NCBI GenBank assembly: GCA_003156615.1
Contig: PMHI01000526.1
Span: forward strand, 1-9,126
Reading direction: 5' to 3'
Length of the DNA stretch: 9,126 nucleotides
From: Acidobacteriaceae bacterium
Lineage (GTDB): Bacteria > Acidobacteriota > Terriglobia > Terriglobales > SbA1
Each line of letters begins with the position of its first letter. The first letter of the stretch is position 1. Positions 6,129 through 9,126 of the stretch are shown here, piece by piece. The position numbers and the translations under genes were made by a program. Under the pieces are notes generated by a model that worked only from the letters and a program-made list of their open reading frames with translations, did not search any database and had not been told where the DNA came from.

Positions 6129-7023
6129 CTATAGGGAAAGGTACTGGTGGATGAAAGCGATGGCCATGCTGCCTTCGCCCACTCCACTCGATACCCGTTT
6201 GATGGAGTCATGGCGCACGTCACCAGCCGCGAACACCCCGGGCAGGTTGGTCTCCAACGGAAACGGGGGGCGATCGAGCTTCCAGGTGGTGAGGTCGCGC
6301 CCCGTGCAAATATAGCCGCGCGGATCCCGCTCCAAATCGTCTGGTAGCCATGACGTGCCGGCATCGGCGCCGATCATCACAAACAAAGCATCGGCTTCGT
6401 AGCCCAAAATCTTCTCCGCCTCATGCGGCGCTTGCACGCGAAGCCCAATTCGTTCCAGGTGATTTTCACCGTCCGCCGAAACAACCTGCCTAAAGGGAAG
6501 AACCTCGATATTGGCCTTCGATGCAATCTGGTCAATCAGGTATTGCGACATGCTGAGCTTCAATCCTTCGCCCCGCACCAAAACCTTTACTTCAGCCGCA
6601 TAGCTCGATAAAAACATGGCAGCTTGCCCCGCTGAATTTCCGCCTCCCACGATGAAGACTTTCTTGCCGACCACATTGGTCGCCTCCTGCCGGGCCGCTC
6701 CATAAAATATGCCGCGTCCCAGCATCCGATCATCACCCTTCGCCTGCAGCCGACGCCAGTCCACACCTATAGCCAACACTACAGCTCGGGCGAAGACTGT
6801 CTGGCCCCCGTCAAGCCCGCACAGATAGCCTTCGCCCGAGGGAGTAAGCTTTTCAACGGAACGCGTCAGCGCAACTTCCGCGCCGAAGCGAGTCGCCTGC
6901 TTGAATCCGCGCCCGGTAAGATCGTCCCCTGAAATTCCCTCTGGAAACCCCAGATAATTTTCGATACGGGACGATGTGCCGGCTTGCCCGCCTGCGGCAC
7001 AGCGCTCGACGATCAGCACGCTA
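6129..7023 (-). pseudogene. C-terminal part of the IS-split cNMP/TrxR-like fusion gene
   Basis: This piece encodes about 297 residues beginning with ...SVLIVERCAAGGQAG and ending HQYLSL. It is most of a thioredoxin-reductase-like flavoprotein: the FAD-domain segment GGQAGTSSRIENYLGFP, the NADPH-binding GGGNSAGQAAMFLSSYA, and the FAD-closing GVFAAGDVRHDSIKRV near the end. Where E. coli thioredoxin reductase has its redox CxxC just before the NADPH motif, this protein reads FYGAARQEA (DNA 6707-6681), with no Cys, so it cannot be a classical thioredoxin reductase. Its N-terminal part lies on the far side of the IS630 element (8135-8892). The only start within this piece is a GTG at 7019 with no ribosome-binding site, so it is probably not expressed as a functional protein. 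Joining at the TA (7022-7023 with 8135-8136) restores EGLSVLIVERC in frame. Confidence 0.9.
7022..7023. repeat. TA target-site duplication, left copy
   Basis: TA here and at 8135-8136 flanks the IS, as expected for IS630/Tc1-mariner insertion. Keeping a single TA restores the interrupted reading frame exactly. Confidence 0.85.
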
Positions 7024-7049
7024 TTGATCTATGCATAAAGAATGCAATA
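7024..7049 (+). repeat. Left terminal inverted repeat of the IS
   Basis: Starts TTGATCTATGCATAAAGAAT. It pairs with the right end with mismatches only at positions 8 and 22. An ATG at 7042 lies inside this repeat and is in frame with the transposase but is an unlikely start. Confidence 0.9.
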
Positions 7050-7080
7050 CAATAATTGGGTGTTCAGGAGCAGAACACCT

Positions 7081-8106
7081 ATGCCCAGACTGAAGGGGAG
7101 TGCTGACCTACTCGAGGATCGGCGCAAGCGTGCCCTGGCGTTGCTGGATTCTGGTGAGTCTCTTAACGAAGTGGGACGGCGCATCGGCTGCAATCCAAGT
7201 TCGGTGATGCGTTGGCGCGATGCCCGACGGCGAGGTGGAGCCAAGGCATTGCGAGTGCGTTTCTCTCCAGGACGACCGCTGAAGTTGGACCGGACGCAAC
7301 GACGGCGTCTGGTCAGCCTTCTTCTGCAGGGACCGATGATGCACGGCTACCGGACCAATCTCTGGACCACCGCGCGCATTGCGGAATTGATCCGGAGCCA
7401 GTTCGGAATCCAGTATCACCGCGATCACGTGGGACGTTTGATGCACGGTCTGAACTGGAGCCCGCAGAAACCAGAACGACGCGCCCTGGAACGGGATGAG
7501 AACGCCATCGAGCGCTGGCAACAGAAAGATTGGCCGCGGATAAAAAAAACGCTACGCGGCTGGGTGCCCACCTAGTTTTTGCCGATGAATCGGGCTTCCT
7601 TTTGATTCCTTACGTGGCCAAGACCTGGTCCCCGCAAGGCTGTACCCCAATTCACTATCATCGCCAGCGACGGCGCGACAAGGTCTCGGTCATTTCGGGA
7701 ATCTCCGTAAGCCCCCGCCGCCAACGCCTGGGTCTGTACTATCAACTTTATTTCGACAACATCGGGCAAGAAGAAGTTTGCATGTTCTGCGCGAGTTGTT
7801 GCGCCACTTGCGGGGCCAAGTGATCGTGGTTCTGGACAATTCTTCCACCCACAAGGGAGCGCCTCTCCAACAACTGCTGCGACAACATAGCCGCCTGCAT
7901 ATCGAGCACTTTCCCTCCTATGCCCCGGAGCTCAACCCCGATGAAGGGGTTTGGTCTCTGGCAAAACGCGCCCTCGCCAATAGTTGTCCCAATGATGTGG
8001 AGGAGTTGGTTGAGGACGTCATCGGCTCGATAACGCTATTCGTATCTCAACTGGGAAACTGCGTGGCTGCATACTGCAATCCGGACTGCCCTCTTTCTTG
8101 CGCTAG
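7081..8106 (+). pseudogene. IS630 transposase split by three -1 frameshifts
   Basis: Translation begins MPRLKGSADLLEDRRKRA at ATG 7081, with AGGAG 10 nt upstream. A helix-turn-helix follows (SLNEVGRRIGCNPSSVMRWR). The frame then moves by -1 three times: in the eight-A run at 7542-7549, at 7782-7783 (after EEVC) and at 8030-8031 (after VIGS). Successive frames supply the DDE catalytic residues: D in FADESGF (GAT 7584-7586), D in VVLDNSSTHK (GAC 7835-7837), and E in PELNPDEGVW (GAA 7943-7945). The last frame supplies the family C-terminus KLRGCILQSGLPSFLR and TAG at 8104-8106. Adding one base at each break gives 342 residues, the usual family length. The first break is an in-phase A AAA AAA heptamer and could be programmed frameshifting; the other two have no slippery site and look like mutations or sequencing indels. 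Confidence 0.9.
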
Positions 8107-8108
8107 AC

Positions 8109-8134
8109 TATTTCATTCTTTATGCAGAGATCAA
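8109..8134 (-). repeat. Right terminal inverted repeat of the IS
   Basis: The minus strand reads TTGATCTCTGCATAAAGAAT and onward, matching the left end at 24 of 26 positions. The interrupted flavoprotein frame runs into this repeat and stops at 8103-8105. Confidence 0.9.
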
Positions 8135-8136
8135 TA
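8135..8136. repeat. TA target-site duplication, right copy
   Basis: Second copy of the TA generated by IS insertion; the pair lies inside the Leu and Ser codons of the restored SEGLSVL segment. Confidence 0.85.
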
Positions 8137-8892
8137 AGCCCTTCAGAACTCCCATAAACGCCGGCGGCCATACCGGCCGGTCCGGCCCCCACAATCACCA
8201 CGTCATAACTGTCGTGATTGGGCCTGGTCTGCAGTTGCAAGGCCTCTGCAATTTCCCTTGTTGTCGGAGGCTCACTGAAAAGCTGTCCGTCAACACTTAC
8301 GCCCGGACAATCAGGGTCGTCGGAAAGGCCGGCCGGCACCCGCTCCGGGTAGCTATCTCGATTAATCCACTCGTAAGGAATACGATTCGCGGAAAGAAAT
8401 GCGCGAATATTATGGCAGTCCTCATCCTTGTTGCGGCCGAAGATGAGCACCCGAGCTGTTGGTAAGGAAAGAGAACGTTGCTGGATCAACAAAAGCCGTT
8501 CCCCCAGCGTCTCCAGAATGAGAGTGCGGGCCTCTTTTGAGTCCCGAATCAACTGATGAAACTGCTGCTTATCCAGGCGCGCGATGCGGCACGAGGTTTG
8601 GGCTCGCAATGAGCCGAAGGTCGGAGTGCCCATCAGAAGTGGCACTTCACCCAGGAAATCGCCCGGTTTGAATTCGTACTCCGGAAACTCGGTCTGCTTT
8701 CCGTGAACATCTAGAACTATCCGCAGGACGGCCTTCCAAAAGTACATAGAACCAGGCGGGTGCGCCCTCCCGAAAGACCCATTCTCCCGGCTCAAGCCGC
8801 ACATCGGCGATAGTCTGCGCCAATCGAGCGCATTCGGCCTCGTCAAGACAGGCAAAAATGTTGGCTTGTCGCAACTCTTCTGGAGTAAACAC
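8135..8892 (-). pseudogene. N-terminal part of the IS-split cNMP/TrxR-like fusion gene
   Basis: I place the start at GTG 8892, with GAGG 8 nt upstream, giving VFTPEELRQANIFACLDEAE. A cyclic-nucleotide-binding fold follows (about residues 10-125 of the restored protein): LEPGEWVFREG, FYVLLEG, then KPGDFLGEVPLLMGTPTF. A glutaredoxin-like module is next (ARVLIFGRNKDEDCHNIRAF, one Cys only), then the FAD-binding start YDVVIVGAGPAGMAAGVYG. The frame shifts at 8726-8727: reading GGC CGT CTG instead of GGC CGT CCTG restores EGRLRIVLDVHGK, so one base is extra. The phosphate-binding Arg normally found after GE..LL in cNMP domains is not at its place (TPTFGS), so nucleotide binding is doubtful. With the frameshift repaired and the IS removed, the gene encodes 549 residues, close to the size I expect for such fusion proteins. 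Broken twice, it is almost certainly inactive. Confidence 0.88.
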
Positions 8893-8936
8893 TGAAGCCG
8901 CCTCAAAATGGCATAGATAATCGTGAAAACTTTTGT

Positions 8937-8954
8937 ACCACAGAACGATGTGGT
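8937..8954. promoter_or_regulatory. Short palindrome upstream of the fusion gene
   Basis: ACCACA (8937-8942) and TGTGGT (8949-8954) are exact inverted repeats around 6 bp, about 45 bp before the GTG start. It could be an operator or a leader hairpin. The rest of 8893-9126 holds no recognisable gene; the frame open across it is not protein-like. Confidence 0.3.
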
Positions 8955-9126
8955 TCTTCCGACATCCGCTCCGGACGGCTGTAGCTGTGGCCGCGGAGTT
9001 GACGCACATCGCGGAATTGTCTTTTTTTGTAGTACAAGTGTCTCGGTTGTCAGACCTAGTCGACGAGAGCGTTTTTAGTACTGTGATCGCCGCGTCATAG
9101 ATTCCCATCTTGCTTGACGTGCCTAA

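Larger units (their letters stand above)
7024..8134 (+). mobile_element. IS630-family insertion sequence, 1,111 bp
   Basis: The element is bounded by 26-bp terminal inverted repeats that match at 24 positions and by a TA duplication, both hallmarks of the IS630 family. It carries one transposase gene in plus orientation, opposite to the flavoprotein gene it interrupts. The transposase frame is broken in three places, so this copy is probably unable to move unless another copy acts on its ends. Confidence 0.92.

Noticed and set aside
8893..9108. N-terminal extension of the fusion protein from ATG 9108
   Set aside because: The 72 extra residues are Ser/Thr/Cys-rich and not domain-like; GTG 8892 has a ribosome-binding site and gives the expected protein start.
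1..9126. CRISPR array, toxin-antitoxin, phage or defence genes
   Set aside because: No regularly spaced repeats, no small overlapping gene pairs with such motifs, and no nuclease, integrase or defence domain was found on either strand.

Overview
This is probably chromosomal DNA from a soil-type bacterium, most likely an Acidobacteriota (Terriglobia-like) species. The evidence is the GTCATCCTGAGCG...AGCGAAGGATCTC intergenic repeat, the moderately high GC, and the mix of a YciI/DGPF protein, a PhoP/PhoQ-like two-component pair, a secreted His-rich protein and a cNMP-binding/thioredoxin-reductase-like fusion. This assignment is an inference from protein and repeat flavour. No rRNA or tRNA is present to settle it.

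Layout, left to right. (1) 1-214, minus strand: the 5' part of a YciI/DGPF-domain gene that runs off the left edge. (2) 233-352: a 120-bp repeat with 19-bp inverted ends, just upstream of that gene's ribosome-binding site. (3) 583-1032, plus: a small four-helix membrane protein of unknown function, followed by about 310 bp without a gene but with several short hairpins. (4) 1346-1987, minus: a secreted protein. It is divergent from a two-component pair on the plus strand, a response regulator (2201-2863) overlapped by 4 bp by a histidine kinase (2860-3837). Four TTCAG-type half-sites with 11-bp spacing lie in the shared intergenic region and are the likely autoregulatory operator. (5) 3986-4706: two divergent gene remnants, each missing its 5' half. 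One is an NmrA-like NAD(P)-binding protein (minus), the other an HSL-type alpha/beta hydrolase (plus). A perfect 13-bp hairpin follows. (6) 4806-5957, minus: an intact saccharopine-dehydrogenase-like gene with a good sigma70-type promoter and a palindrome over its -35. (7) 6129-8892, minus: a gene for a fusion of a cNMP-binding domain, a glutaredoxin-like domain and a thioredoxin-reductase-like flavoprotein. It is broken twice, by a 1,111-bp IS630-family element inserted at a TA (7024-8134) and by a one-base frameshift at 8726-8727.

The most solid result is the reconstruction of region 7. Removing the IS and one TA copy, plus one extra base, restores a continuous 549-codon frame across the conserved FAD-binding segment. 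The IS transposase is itself split over three frames. The first shift lies on an A-run suitable for programmed -1 frameshifting; the other two look like plain one-base losses. Repairing all three gives a 342-residue DDE transposase. The window therefore has intact regulatory genes at left centre, while its right half and the 4-kb region show gene decay.

I see no defence system, CRISPR array, phage module or clearly new multi-gene system. The items most worth following up are the two-component operator with its divergent secreted protein, the redox/cNMP fusion lacking the usual CxxC, and the double-truncated gene pair.
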